Shown one piece after another: positions 1 through 8,995 of a DNA stretch of 64,000 nt. The notes under the pieces were generated by a model. It saw only the letters and a program-made list of their open reading frames with translations. It ran no database searches and was not told the origin of the DNA. How positions within the stretch are numbered: the first letter of the stretch is position 1; every line of letters begins with the position of its first letter. Made by a program: the position numbers and the translations under genes. Source of the stretch: Dickeya oryzae (GTDB taxonomy: Bacteria; Pseudomonadota; Gammaproteobacteria; Enterobacterales; Enterobacteriaceae); NCBI RefSeq assembly GCF_009372235.1, contig NZ_ML762922.1, positions 141,503 to 205,502 of the forward strand, read 5' to 3'.

Positions 1-243
1 TGACGGGTATAATTACTTATGATGTAGTCACGTATGGTTACTGTAGTCAGGCTATTCGTCAGGTGATAGTTGAATTTGGGTCAGCGGTCGGATAAGCGGA
101 TGACCGGTCGCATACCGGAATAAGCGGTGACAGATGTTTACTTAAATTGACGAAATGCGCCCTGCGGCCAACGTTGCAGCCGCAGTAATAATGCTGTTGC
201 CGTGTCATGAACCACGCAAGAGACAGGGTGAAAGGAACAGGAA

Positions 244-268
244 ACACACCGCCCGCACGCATGCGGGT
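244..268 (-). terminator. Possible weak terminator after btsR
   Basis: A GC-rich inverted repeat (CCCGCA, 4-nt loop, TGCGGG at 252-267) lies just beyond the btsR stop codon on the minus strand. Only a broken T-run follows it, so it is a plausible but weak end for the btsSR transcript. I recognise nothing else in bases 1-250. Confidence 0.3.
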
Positions 269-273
269 CGGCA

Positions 274-999
274 TTACCCCTTAAGGCCAAGCAGTTGCTT
301 GAGGGTTTTCAGGTAGCGGCGGCTGACTGGCAACGCCTGCCCGCTTTTCAGCAGGATCTCTGCGTGCCCACTCTCTTCCAGCCGGATTTCGCGCAGATGC
401 GCCATATTGACCAGATACTGACGATGACAACGCACCAACGGGGTACGGCTTTCCAGCGTTTTCAGGGTTAACTCGGTAAAGCACTCTTCCCCTTGCGGCC
501 CGGTGACATACACACCGCTCTGGCGCGAACTGGCAAACTGCACGTCGTCACTTTTCATCAGGTAGATACGGCTGTGCCCGGTACAGGGAATGTAGTCCAG
601 AATTGACTGATGGTCGGACAGTTTGTCGATATTCTGCGCCGGGCGCTCCCGGTGCAGATTGCGTAAGGTCTTCGCCAGCCGCTGCGGGTCTATCGGCTTG
701 AGCAGGTAATCAAACGCCTGCTCTTCAAACGCTTTAATCGCATACTCATCGTAAGCGGTAATGAACACGATGTAGGGCATGTTATCCGGATCGATCATGC
801 CGATCATTTCCAGCCCGCTAATGCGCGGCATCTGAATATCCAGAAACACCACATCGGGGCGTAAGCGGTGAATAGCGCTAATCGCCTCTACTGCGTTCGC
901 ACACTCACCGACCAGCTCAAGGCCGTCATCCTGTTCCAGCAAGCAGCGCAGGTTATCCCGCGCCAGCGGTTCATCATCAACAATCAGCACGCTTAGCAT
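274..999 (-). CDS. btsR: LytTR-family response regulator BtsR (YehT)
   Basis: This is the 241-residue response regulator partner of the BtsS kinase. The N-terminal receiver domain (about residues 1-120) carries the acidic pair D8-D9, the phospho-acceptor Asp54 in [10 protein letters not shown] and the conserved Lys in LLKPIDP. The C-terminal part (about 136-240) is a LytTR DNA-binding domain, recognisable by RCHRQYLVN and LPVSRRYLK. In E. coli the BtsSR system senses extracellular pyruvate and activates the pyruvate transporter gene btsT; that role is known from the family and the target gene is not in this window. The start codon overlaps the end of btsS by 7 nt, so the two are translationally coupled. 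The family assignment is firm. Confidence 0.93.
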   Translation of the reverse strand: MLSVLIVDDEPLARDNLRCLLEQDDGLELVGECANAVEAISAIHRLRPDVVFLDIQMPRISGLEMIGMIDPDNMPYIVFITAYDEYAIKAFEEQAFDYLLKPIDPQRLAKTLRNLHRERPAQNIDKLSDHQSILDYIPCTGHSRIYLMKSDDVQFASSRQSGVYVTGPQGEECFTELTLKTLESRTPLVRCHRQYLVNMAHLREIRLEESGHAEILLKSGQALPVSRRYLKTLKQLLGLKG

Positions 1000-2684
1000 G
1001 ACTGGCTTTCCTCACAGGGCAGCGTCAGATGGATATGGGTGTAACGGTCCGGCTCACATTCCACACTCAGGCCATAATCATTGCCGTAGCGACTGCGGAT
1101 ACGCTTATCCACCAGATTCATACCAAGCCCGGTGCAGTTCGTTCGTGGCTGGTACAAACCGGCATTATCCTCAATACTCAGCAACAGTCGCTCCCCCTGC
1201 CGACTGGCGCTGATGGTGACAATCCCGGTTCCCAGCAGATGCGCCGTACCGTGTTTAATCGCGTTTTCCACCAGCGGTTGCAACGAAAACGCAGGCAACC
1301 GCATCGACATCAACGCCGACGGCAGGTCAAAACGGATCTGCAAGCGCTCCTGAAAGCGCGCTTTTTCAATTTGCAGATAGGCATTCACATGCTCTATCTC
1401 GTCGGCCAGTGTAACAACTTCCTCTGAGCGTTTGAGATTTTTGCGAAAAAACGTCGACAGCGACTGCACCAGTTGGCCAGCCTGTTCACTATCACGGCGG
1501 ATCACCGCCAGTAAGGTGTTGAGGGCGTTAAACAGAAAATGCGGATTAACCTGCGCATGCAGCAGTTTGATTTCCGATTGCGTCAGCAACTGCTTGCTGC
1601 GCTCATACTGTCCCGCCAGGATCTGGGCGGCCAGCAGGCTGGCGATCCCCTCGCCAAACGTGCGATTGATGGAACTGAACAGACGGTTTTTAGCTTCGTA
1701 CAATTTGATGGTGCCGATCACCTGCTGATTTTCACCGCACAACGGGATCACCAGCGTCGACCCCAGCCGACAGGTAGATTGCAGCGAGCATTGGTACGGC
1801 GTCTCGTTACCGTCGGCGTAGACCACCTCGTTATGTTCGATAGCGCGCCGGGTATGACCTGAAGCGATAGGCGTCCCCGGCAGATGGTGGTCATCGCCGA
1901 TGCCGATAAAAGCCAGCAGTTTCTCGCGATCGGTGATCGCCACCGCACCAATATCCATCTCCTGATAGATAACCTGCGCCACCCGCATACTGTTTTCTTC
2001 ATTAAACCCCTGATGCAGGATACCTTCGGTGCAGGCGGCGATTTTTAACGCCCGGGCGGAAAACGCCGAGGTATATCGTTCAAACATGGCGCGCCGGTCC
2101 AGCAGGATACGCATAAACATCGCCGCGCCAATACTGTTGGTGACGATCATCGGTGCCGCAATGTCTTTCACCAGCTTCAGCGCATCATCAAACGGCCTGG
2201 CCAGCAACAAAATGATCGCCATTTGCAGCAGTTCCGCAATAAATGTCACCCCTGCCACGGTAAAAGGGTTAAACAACCGGTCAACCCGGCCGCGACGCAT
2301 CAGTAACCGGTGCGCCATTCCCCCCAGAAGCCCCTCGACAATGGTCGAGACCATACAACTGAATGCCGTCATCCCCCCCAGCGAATAGCGGTGCAACCCG
2401 CCGGTCATCCCCACCAGAATGCCAACGCCGGGGCCGCCCAGCAGCCCGCCGAGCACCGCGCCAATCGCGCGCGTATTGGCAATCGAATCCTGCACATGTA
2501 GCCCGAAATAGGTGCCCATAATGCAGAACATGGAAAACATGGCGTAACACAGCAGCTTATGCGGTAAACGGACCGTTACCTGCATCAACGGGATGAACAG
2601 CGGCGTTTTACTGAGCAGATAGGCGATCACCAGATAGACGCACATCTGCTGGAGCAACAGTAAAACCAGTTTGAACTCATACAT
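993..2684 (-). CDS. btsS: LytS-type sensor histidine kinase BtsS (YehU)
   Basis: This 563-residue inner-membrane kinase is the sensor of the BtsSR pair. Residues 1-195 form the hydrophobic 5TM-5TMR_LYT sensor module with Gly-rich loops ([18 protein letters not shown]). A GAF-like region follows (about 220-355). Then comes the LytS-type His_kinase domain, with the phosphorylatable His382 in [12 protein letters not shown], and a HATPase domain with the N-box LVENAIKHG and a GLGMNLV glycine box. The length matches E. coli YehU (561 residues). It is the first gene of a two-gene operon and overlaps btsR. In E. coli it is a high-affinity pyruvate receptor; transfer of that function here is by homology only. 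Confidence 0.93.
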   Translation of the reverse strand: MYEFKLVLLLLQQMCVYLVIAYLLSKTPLFIPLMQVTVRLPHKLLCYAMFSMFCIMGTYFGLHVQDSIANTRAIGAVLGGLLGGPGVGILVGMTGGLHRYSLGGMTAFSCMVSTIVEGLLGGMAHRLLMRRGRVDRLFNPFTVAGVTFIAELLQMAIILLLARPFDDALKLVKDIAAPMIVTNSIGAAMFMRILLDRRAMFERYTSAFSARALKIAACTEGILHQGFNEENSMRVAQVIYQEMDIGAVAITDREKLLAFIGIGDDHHLPGTPIASGHTRRAIEHNEVVYADGNETPYQCSLQSTCRLGSTLVIPLCGENQQVIGTIKLYEAKNRLFSSINRTFGEGIASLLAAQILAGQYERSKQLLTQSEIKLLHAQVNPHFLFNALNTLLAVIRRDSEQAGQLVQSLSTFFRKNLKRSEEVVTLADEIEHVNAYLQIEKARFQERLQIRFDLPSALMSMRLPAFSLQPLVENAIKHGTAHLLGTGIVTISASRQGERLLLSIEDNAGLYQPRTNCTGLGMNLVDKRIRSRYGNDYGLSVECEPDRYTHIHLTLPCEESQSC

Positions 2685-2845
2685 GATAAAAACTCAGACG
2701 GGCAAAAAAACCGGGAATCGGACGATCCCCCGAGGAGCATACCCTAACACAAACTCGCGGCGTTACCTTGACGCGTTTCACTGATTTGCATACTGGCGCA
2801 GTCGGTTGTCAGCGAATTGGCGAAATCTGAATTCGTCAAAGCACT

Positions 2846-2879
2846 ATCCCCGCCATTTACTCCGTTAAGCGGCGGGGAT
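2846..2879. repeat. Perfect 9-bp inverted repeat upstream of btsS
   Basis: ATCCCCGCC at 2846-2854 pairs perfectly with GGCGGGGAT at 2871-2879, with a small CCG/CGG pair inside the loop. It has no T-run on either strand. It sits at the 3' edge of the YciI-like remnant, so it may be that gene's old terminator or a regulatory hairpin in the btsSR leader region. The function is unknown. Confidence 0.45.
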
Positions 2880-3137
2880 TCACACTCGACTGCATCGGGA
2901 GAAGGATGGGAAGCTCGTCCTCAATCGACACGGGTATGACAACGCGACATTGACCGCCGATGAGTCCATCCCGTAGGCCAGAATAAATCCACCAAGCCAG
3001 TTCCCTCGTGGAGCGGCAAAAATGATATTCCCGAGATTGATATTATCCGCAAGCCATTTTTTGTGTGCATCAATATGCTGTTCAAGTTCGTCTTTCGGGC
3101 TTGAGTACCCAAGCGTAATGGCATATATACCCGTCAT
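2880..3137 (-). pseudogene. YciI-like gene remnant, both ends altered
   Basis: About 60 codons read as the N-terminal two thirds of a YciI-like protein (YAITLGYSSPKDELEQHIDAH, IIFAAPRGNWLGGFILAYG), a small stand-alone ferredoxin-like-fold family. The reading frame now begins MTGI, which is the end of the flanking interspersed repeat; the natural start is lost. After GGFILAYGMDSS the expected family C-terminus is absent and the frame runs into unrelated sequence ending at 2880. The natural protein is about 95-100 residues. I infer that repeat insertion removed the start and a deletion removed the end, leaving a non-functional remnant. Confidence 0.6.
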
Positions 3138-3285
3138 ACTTCACGTTGCAGGTGCGTTGGCTTCGTTACTCGGCCATTTCATGGACCTCGCCCCTTCGGG
3201 GCCGCTGCTGCAGCGTTCAAATCGGCTTCGCCAATTTGTCACTCACCCCAGTCACTGACTTGAGTAAGCTCCAGGGGATTCACTA
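3124..3285. repeat. Interspersed enterobacterial palindromic repeat, partial copy
   Basis: The left edge reads TATACCCGTCATACTTCACG, followed by GTTGCAGGTGCGTTGGC, and the right part reads CACCCCAGTCACTGACTTG and AGTAAGCTCCAGGGGATTCA. I recognise these as the two landmarks of a repeat scattered through Dickeya, Pectobacterium and Serratia intergenic DNA, here the longer form with extra sequence between them. The expected last part of the repeat is missing and an IS630-family end begins exactly there. The repeat also supplies the artificial start codon of the YciI-like remnant. Confidence 0.6.
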
Positions 3286-4021
3286 AATAGCTACGCCTAA
3301 TACCGCTACATTTTTGCCAGACCATGCTTACCTCCGGGGAATGGGCTGACGGTTTCCATAAAATGGCGAACTTTTTCAACAGTTGCCACATTGAACTGCA
3401 CTGATGATTGCGTGTTATTGTGTCGTGAAGTGTCTGCCATAGCCGTTCCACATGATTCACCCATGGCGAGTAAACCGGCTGATAAATGACCCTGAACTTC
3501 GGATTTTCCTTCAGCCAGCGACGAACGGTTACGGCGTGTACCTGGCATCCGGTTATTTCGTTGATTTTTATTGCCAGTAGTTCTGTACTCCAACGTGAAC
3601 GTTGATAACCAAAATCGCCGGGAGAATGCTTTATCAGTTCACGTAACAAGTTACAGATATGCTCAAAGGGCCATCGGCGGGAACGCCCTGCGGGTAAGGA
3701 TTTCAGTCCTGCGACACCCGACAACGTGAACCAGTTAATCCATCGGCCGACGGAAGAACGGGCACAGCAGAGCTGTTCTGGCAACGTCGCTGACGCGGCC
3801 ACCCCGATGCAGCATCAGCATGGCGGTGAGCCGCCGGGCATAGTTTTTATCGTGCGTTTTATGGATTGCTTTCTGCATCAGGCGTCGTTCGTCACGGGGA
3901 ATTGGTGCTATGATCGGCATCGCTCAGTCCGGTTGGTGATTTGTTTTGATTTGGCGATTGATCAGATCGCACAATCCGGGCTGAGTTCCCTCAAAGTGAT
4001 CTACTATTCGGCGCAGCTATT
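3286..4021 (-). mobile_element. IS630-family insertion sequence, internally deleted
   Basis: The ends are imperfect inverted repeats: AATAGCTACGCCTAATA at 3286 against AATAGCTGCGCCGAATA read inward from 4021, differing at only two positions. Each end is flanked by TA (3284-3285 and 4022-4023), the target duplication typical of IS630/Tc1-mariner elements. Complete elements of this group are about 1.1-1.2 kb, so roughly 400 bp are missing. The loss corresponds to the middle of the transposase. It is a relic that cannot mobilise itself. Confidence 0.85.
3306..3920 (-). pseudogene. IS630-family transposase, frameshifted with catalytic core deleted
   Basis: The start at 3920 (MPIIAPIPRDERRLMQKAIH) and the helix-turn-helix part are intact up to VSDVART. 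A frameshift near 3735-3800 then moves the reading frame, which continues as LCCARSSVGRWINWFT and FGYQRSRWSTELLAIKINE. The sequence jumps directly from AVTVRRW to LKENPKFRVIYQPVYSPW. This removes the segment that normally carries the first two acidic residues of the DDE triad; the final VNHVERLW region with the last acidic residue remains. A second frameshift near 3375 separates the last codons (VRHFMETVSPFPGGKHGLAK). The gene is therefore dead. Confidence 0.9.
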
Positions 4022-4172
4022 TAGTCTTCTTCTTGAAGGTCTTAGCGAGGAAAAAGCATCACCGCTCCTCTGCATAATCAAAGTGTAAGACGGGACATTT
4101 ACGCATCGGCTTTCTTCAGGATAAAGCCTTTCCGGAACAATCATCACCTCCCCAGGAGGCGGTTTAGGGCTG

Positions 4173-4207
4173 AAAAAAAGACCCCGAATGACAGCATCCG
4201 GGGTCTT
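4173..4207 (-). terminator. Rho-independent terminator of the dlt operon
   Basis: Read on the minus strand, AAGACCCCG, an 11-nt loop and CGGGGTCTT are followed directly by a run of seven or more T. It lies 33 nt beyond the dltC stop codon and closes the operon. Confidence 0.85.
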
Positions 4208-4240
4208 GAAACGAGACGAGTATTCGCCGTTTATCCAGGC

Positions 4241-4462
4241 TTAACCGCGATGCTCTTCAATGTAACGAGCCAAATCAGCCGGGGTCTTCAGAACAGTGGC
4301 GACTTCGGTTGGCGGGATCATGCAGCCGTAAACGTCCTGCACTTCCAACACCAGATCGACGGCCAGAATCGAGTCGAGGATATCAGACTCAATCAGTTCA
4401 TCATTAAACCCCACTTTGCGGGATAAGACCTTTTCAAACAGGGCGAGTATCTCTTGTTCCAT
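4241..4462 (-). CDS. dltC: D-alanyl carrier protein DltC
   Basis: This small acyl carrier protein receives D-alanine on a phosphopantetheine arm from DltA. The modification site is the Ser in ILDSILAVDL (Ser31 with the start chosen here), followed by the acidic second helix DLVLEVQDVYG. It has 73 residues, close to the usual 78. Three ATG codons stand in a row at 4468-4460. The Shine-Dalgarno AGGA lies only one base before the first and about seven before the third, so I start at 4462. It is the last gene of dltD-dltX-dltB-dltA-dltC, 18 nt after dltA. Ile replaces the Leu that usually follows the active-site Ser (DSL becomes DSI), a mild variation. Confidence 0.88.
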   Translation of the reverse strand: MEQEILALFEKVLSRKVGFNDELIESDILDSILAVDLVLEVQDVYGCMIPPTEVATVLKTPADLARYIEEHRG

Positions 4463-4480
4463 CATCATTTCCTGGTGTAA

Positions 4481-5917
4481 TCAATTAGTGCGGGCATGAG
4501 TATCCAGCAGTTTACGATCTATTTTGCCGTTAGGATTCAGCGGCAACGCATCTTTAATAATAATCTGAGAAGGCACCATATAGGGTGGAATCACCTTCGA
4601 AAGCGAGGTTTTGATCGCATCAGGCGCCAGTTTCGTGACGCAGAACGCGGCAATACGCAACACGCCGCCGCCTGACTTCATTAACGGCAGCACCACCGCT
4701 TCACTAATATCAGGCATCGCCAGCAGGCGATTTTCAATCTCGTTGATTTCGATACGGTAGCCGTTCAGCTTGATCTGGCTATCGTTACGGCCCTGGCAAT
4801 ACAGGACACCGTTTTCTTCATAGCCCAGATCGCCGGTGCGATAACCGCGGAACTGCTCGCTCTCCCGATGTAACAATTTCGCCGCGTTCTCCTGCGCTAA
4901 CCCAAGGTAGCCGCGCATCACGTTCTTACCCCAGATAATCAGCTCACCTTCGGCGGTAATTTCCATGTGGGAGTCCGGCATCATCGCCCCAACCGGCAGG
5001 ACATCGTTTTCACTGCACAGGATCTCATCGGTAATTTCGACAACCGTGGTAGCGATGGTCGCTTCGGTGGGGCCATAGGAGTTGAGAATTTTGGCATGCG
5101 GGAAACGACGGCGTAGCTGTTTTACCAGCGCCTTGTTTAACACTTCGCCGATAAAAACAAAAACGTTCAGACTCGGTAAATAGTCACTGTTGAACTGTGG
5201 GGAGAGCAAACGTTGATAGGCAAAAGACGGCGTGGAAACCCAAACAGACACCGCGTTGTTTTTCAGTCGATCGAGCCAGTTTTCCGCCGCGATATCCTCT
5301 TTCGCATTCAGGACGATGTGCCCGCCGGTCGCCAGGTTCGCCAGCAACGGGATCAACGAGAGATCAAAGCTGAATACCGCATGGTTCATCAATACCGGCA
5401 CCTCAGGCAGGGAAAAGTCCTGACGCACCCATTTCATGAAGTGCCACAGGCTCTCACGCCCAATCTGCACACCTTTCGGTTTGCCGGTACTGCCTGACGT
5501 GAACATGATGTAGGCGAGGTCCGGCTCGGCCAGCACCTGCCCTTCCTCACCGGTGGCGATGAACTGCTTCGTGGCCACATCGTAGTAGTAAGGCGCTTTC
5601 GCCTGCTGGCAGATTTCCCGCAGTCGTTCCTGCGGGTAGATGCAATCCACCGGCACGTAGGGAATGTTATGCAACAGGCAGCTATAAATCGCCACGGCAA
5701 ATTCTGCCTGTTGATGCCCGTATAACACGACCGGTGTACCAGCAGGCTGCTGGCAATCCTGATAACGCTGCTGCCAATCGCTAACGGCGACCGAGAGCTG
5801 TTGCCAGGTCATTGCCTCATCGCTACCGCTAATCGCCAACTGGTGTGGGTTCGCGGGCTTGAGTAGTACCGCATGCAAGAAATCTTGCAGTTCCTTAAGC
5901 TCGGAGTGATAGTTCAT
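4481..5917 (-). CDS. dltA: D-alanine--[D-alanyl carrier protein] ligase DltA
   Basis: This 478-residue adenylate-forming enzyme activates D-alanine with ATP and loads it on DltC in the cytoplasm. It shows the AMP-binding P-loop YIMFTSGSTGKPKGV (about residues 130-145), the NSYGPTEATI motif, YRTGDLGYEENGVLYCQGR and the C-terminal catalytic Lys in LNPNGKIDRKLL. Length and motif order match DltA rather than a large NRPS domain. Its start overlaps the dltB stop (ATGA), indicating translational coupling. In Gram-positives the pathway D-alanylates teichoic acids; in Dickeya and a few other Gram-negatives dlt genes are linked to resistance to cationic antimicrobial peptides, with a different acceptor. 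Confidence 0.92.
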   Translation of the reverse strand: MNYHSELKELQDFLHAVLLKPANPHQLAISGSDEAMTWQQLSVAVSDWQQRYQDCQQPAGTPVVLYGHQQAEFAVAIYSCLLHNIPYVPVDCIYPQERLREICQQAKAPYYYDVATKQFIATGEEGQVLAEPDLAYIMFTSGSTGKPKGVQIGRESLWHFMKWVRQDFSLPEVPVLMNHAVFSFDLSLIPLLANLATGGHIVLNAKEDIAAENWLDRLKNNAVSVWVSTPSFAYQRLLSPQFNSDYLPSLNVFVFIGEVLNKALVKQLRRRFPHAKILNSYGPTEATIATTVVEITDEILCSENDVLPVGAMMPDSHMEITAEGELIIWGKNVMRGYLGLAQENAAKLLHRESEQFRGYRTGDLGYEENGVLYCQGRNDSQIKLNGYRIEINEIENRLLAMPDISEAVVLPLMKSGGGVLRIAAFCVTKLAPDAIKTSLSKVIPPYMVPSQIIIKDALPLNPNGKIDRKLLDTHARTN

Positions 5918-7035
5918 AGAGGTGACATTCCGCTAAAGATGTAAAGAGATACAGCGGCGCTTGCCAGCGTCAGAATTCGCCCCAGGAACGCAATGACTGG
6001 ACGTTGTAACCAGTTGCTGAACGTTGGACTACGTTTGGCTGACCACTGCAACATATTGTGTGCAACAGAAATGGCGCCAAACAGCGCGCCGCTGATGATA
6101 TAGTGTCGTTCAAGTCCGTTCCATGCCCCCATACAAAACAGGGTGCAAAAAATGCCAATGTTTTGTGCCAGCGTTTTATTCTGTCGGAAAAAATCGATCT
6201 TCATCAGATTCATATAAATCGGCATAAAAACCACATCCCTTAGCCATTCGGACAAGCTAATGTGGAAGCGACGCCAGAAATCTTGCGGATTTTTAGCCAG
6301 GATCGGCATATTGAAGTTCGCCGGGATGTTGAGGCCAAATAAGCGCCCTGCCCCAATAGCCATATTGCTGTAACCGGCAAAATCAAAGTAAAGGTACGCG
6401 CTGTAAGCCACCGACATCACAACGCCGACGCTCAAGGTAAACGGGCGATGACTCCACGACTGAATGACCAGGTTATCAATCAGCATAGCGAACAGGAATT
6501 TCTGGATAATACCGATGAAAATCTGCTCCATGGCAGGTAAAAACTGCTCGCGAGTGATAACGAAGGACGGCTTATTAATATCCGTCACCCAGGCGCGCCA
6601 GCGATACATAGGCCCGGCAGAAATAACCAGCGGCATAAAGAGATAGCCGAAATAATGCAGGAAATTCTGGCCGTCTTTTTGGGTGCGATACAGTAATACG
6701 TCAACGGCACGAAATGTCATAAACGACAAGCCGATCATCCCCCAGTGGTTGTTCAAGTGTAATTTCACCAAAAACAACGGCAGCAGCGTCAAGGTTACCG
6801 CCTGCCAGGTCTTTAACCAGCCTTTTTCTTTCAACGTGACAATAATATAAAAGCTCAGGAAAACTGCCACAGGGACAATATAATCACCCTGGAAAATATA
6901 TCCCCAGCCTAACAACACCAGTGCAGAAATGGCGGATAAATAGGTCAGCCGGTAATGCCATAGCCGATTAATCAGCACAAACAACAGTGCTAATCCAAAC
7001 AGGCAGAAAAAAAATGTTCCGGAGCTATACATCAT
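5914..7035 (-). CDS. dltB: MBOAT-family D-alanyl transfer protein DltB
   Basis: This 373-residue polytopic membrane protein of the MBOAT acyltransferase family moves D-alanine from DltC to the outer face of the membrane. Many hydrophobic segments cover the length. The MBOAT signature is clear: a YFDFAGYSNMAIGAGRLFG region, then NFNMPILAKNPQDFWRRFHIS and a late conserved His in MGAWNGLERHYIISG. Two ATGs stand together at 7035 and 7032, preceded by GAGGG at suitable spacing. It is coupled to dltA by a 4-nt overlap and follows the small dltX-like gene by 7 nt. Base composition of the upstream half of this operon is visibly AT-richer than the rest of the window, in line with acquisition by transfer. 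Confidence 0.92.
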   Translation of the reverse strand: MMYSSGTFFFCLFGLALLFVLINRLWHYRLTYLSAISALVLLGWGYIFQGDYIVPVAVFLSFYIIVTLKEKGWLKTWQAVTLTLLPLFLVKLHLNNHWGMIGLSFMTFRAVDVLLYRTQKDGQNFLHYFGYLFMPLVISAGPMYRWRAWVTDINKPSFVITREQFLPAMEQIFIGIIQKFLFAMLIDNLVIQSWSHRPFTLSVGVVMSVAYSAYLYFDFAGYSNMAIGAGRLFGLNIPANFNMPILAKNPQDFWRRFHISLSEWLRDVVFMPIYMNLMKIDFFRQNKTLAQNIGIFCTLFCMGAWNGLERHYIISGALFGAISVAHNMLQWSAKRSPTFSNWLQRPVIAFLGRILTLASAAVSLYIFSGMSPL

Positions 7036-7042
7036 TCATCCC

Positions 7043-7165
7043 TCAGAACTTTTGATATTCAAAATGCACTTGTAAACTCATGCTGTCATCAACAGAGGTC
7101 CACGCCACGATGGTCACCGCCAGCAAGAGATAAATAAAAAAAAGGCGAATCGCGTATTTCATCAT
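7043..7165 (-). CDS. dltX: DltX-like single-pass membrane microprotein
   Basis: A 40-codon reading frame on the minus strand fills the gap between dltD and dltB. It begins MMKYAIRLFFIYLLLAVTIV, a basic start and one membrane span, and ends with a short outside tail finishing in HFEYQKF. The last residues fit F-x-Y-x-x-F, the C-terminal signature of Gram-positive DltX peptides (for example FIYNEF), a motif reported to take part in D-alanine transfer. Its first ATG overlaps the dltD stop and its TGA overlaps the GAGGG ribosome site of dltB, so it is embedded in the operon. Here it lies between dltD and dltB, not before dltA as in Bacillus. The call rests on position, topology and the terminal motif. 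Confidence 0.8.
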   Translation of the reverse strand: MMKYAIRLFFIYLLLAVTIVAWTSVDDSMSLQVHFEYQKF

Positions 7166-8301
7166 TTAAAACTCTCAGCAATAAAACGGTCCATCACCAC
7201 CCATGCCGGGTCTGTTGGATGCAGGCGGTCCCAGTTCCAGCCGTTCTGATAAGGCATGGCGTACATATCAAGATAAGGAACCTGATTCTCATCCAGCATC
7301 GACCTGATTTGTTTATCAATCGACTGGAATTTCTCGGAGTTTTTAATCGCCCACGGATTAATCGCATCCACAATCACTACCACCTGAACGTGGCGCTCTT
7401 TGAGCAGCTTGATTGTTGCCTGGAATGCCTCCATTTGTGCAGGAAATAGCGGCGCGTCGTCCCATACATCCTGTGTCGGATCGTCATCATAGACAGACTT
7501 ATCCATCCAGAATGTCGCCGCACTTTGCTGACGAGATTTATTCAGTTCATGGGCGTTAGCCAATTCATTATCCCAGTTGGGAACAATTTCAGGCGAGGGC
7601 TTAACAGGCCACGGCTGTACCGGTTGAGGCTCAATCCCCAGTCTTGCCAGCCAGTCTTTTTTTATCATTTCGCAGAAAATCGCAAACTGATAGCTCACTT
7701 CCTGCCAGATAATTTGCGGATGCCAGCCATAAATACGCATCTGGGCGAAGGTTAAATGACTGACCTCGCCGATGTTGAGATTCTGTAAATAACTCACCAA
7801 AAAGCGGCGCGGTTCGGCATCTTCCATCAGGGGATTAAACACCGAGGGCGGGAAATTATCGGCAAAAACAGCCCCAGGGACACCATCACCGTAAAAACTA
7901 TCGGGTGCCAGTTGCAACACCACCTTGCTGTTAGCATTCAGGTCGTTTTTAAAGCGTGATAGCAGTAAAAAATGTGCAATGTTATCGATATAAACATCAC
8001 CATAGGCGACAACCGGCCGACGTAACTGATTATTAAAGTAATTATAGACAGCGTAATGTTCATCTTCAGATGTGGAAACTTCCGATGCGCCGATAAAGAA
8101 AATCGCATTCCCTTGTAATGCATGAGAAATAGTCGCCATTTTCTCCTTGAGTTCTTTGGGCGTACCGTCCAGGCTTTTAATCAATGGCTGGAAATTCAGC
8201 GGCGGATCAAAGCTCGTCACCAACGGGGGAACGCTAAGAACCAGAATGGCGAGCATCGCCATCAGGAGATGTAGGCAGATAGTATTTTTAAGTTTCTTCA
8301 T
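7162..8301 (-). CDS. dltD: D-alanyl transfer protein DltD
   Basis: This DltD-like protein of about 379 residues has an N-terminal membrane anchor (LKNTICLHLLMAMLAILVL) and a large SGNH-hydrolase-like extracytoplasmic domain. The nucleophile block reads IFFIGASEVS (usually G-S-S-E), and the C-terminal Asp/His block reads WDRLHPTDPAW. DltD acts after DltB in the final transfer of D-alanine to its acceptor. The longest frame begins with a TTG at 8325. I prefer the ATG at 8301, which puts the basic residues just before the membrane span; no strong Shine-Dalgarno is visible for either. It is the first gene of the operon. Confidence 0.88.
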   Translation of the reverse strand: MKKLKNTICLHLLMAMLAILVLSVPPLVTSFDPPLNFQPLIKSLDGTPKELKEKMATISHALQGNAIFFIGASEVSTSEDEHYAVYNYFNNQLRRPVVAYGDVYIDNIAHFLLLSRFKNDLNANSKVVLQLAPDSFYGDGVPGAVFADNFPPSVFNPLMEDAEPRRFLVSYLQNLNIGEVSHLTFAQMRIYGWHPQIIWQEVSYQFAIFCEMIKKDWLARLGIEPQPVQPWPVKPSPEIVPNWDNELANAHELNKSRQQSAATFWMDKSVYDDDPTQDVWDDAPLFPAQMEAFQATIKLLKERHVQVVVIVDAINPWAIKNSEKFQSIDKQIRSMLDENQVPYLDMYAMPYQNGWNWDRLHPTDPAWVVMDRFIAESFK

Positions 8302-8995
8302 AAAAGTAAAACTACATGACTTCAATTTGTTTGGAATTTGTTAATTTTTTATCTTCACACGACGTCGATTACTGTTTTTTTACGACACTATATACCAGGC
8401 TAATCTTCGATGATGAGTGTTGCTGTGTAACGGTATGTACAGTGTGTAGACGGTTGAGTGGGCAAGACTGATATCACACAGAAATGAACGCTAAAACGCG
8501 AAGGAAGAGGCACCATTATCATTCGCACTTGCACGACCTTCTTTTGATTCAGCACGGTAGTATCAGGGCCTGAAGGGCATTATTGAATAAACTGAGTCGT
8601 TGTCAAACCGTAGAAAAATATCATCTAACACAATGATAAAAAAGGAAATTAAAGAAAAACAAACGCGTCATACCCACCATATCAGAAAATAACGACCAAA
8701 ACCTTATAATCTCGTCTCTCTCACTTTCGCGAAAAAACATCGACAATAGCATTAGGGAACTGATGCCACCGCACATTCATTGAGGTATCTGCCTCCTCAC
8801 CACGCTGATGAATTCGCGCGCCTATGATAAATGCACACCTTCTCTGACAGAATTATCCTGCATCAACAACGCACGAAATCCAACCATGTCGACGCTAACA
8901 CATATCCCTCCGCCTGGCCTGATGTAAAGACAGCAAGATCCGGGTCGCAGTGAAGCGCTGCACTCCCCATACTTCGCCTACACCTGCCACACACT
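8302..8995. other. AT-rich intergenic region with dlt promoter
   Basis: About 690 bp without a convincing gene. It must hold the promoter of the minus-strand dlt operon and of the plus-strand SDR, but I could not single out hexamers with confidence. A short stretch at 8575-8596 (GGGCATTATTGAATAAAC) resembles the terminal repeat of IS903-type elements, but no partner end was found. The remaining open frames look like chance. Confidence 0.5.

Noticed and set aside
8575..8596. IS903-like terminal sequence (GGGCATTATTGAATAAAC)
   Set aside because: Only one short end-like stretch is present, with no partner inverted repeat, target duplication or transposase nearby. It could be chance in AT-rich DNA.
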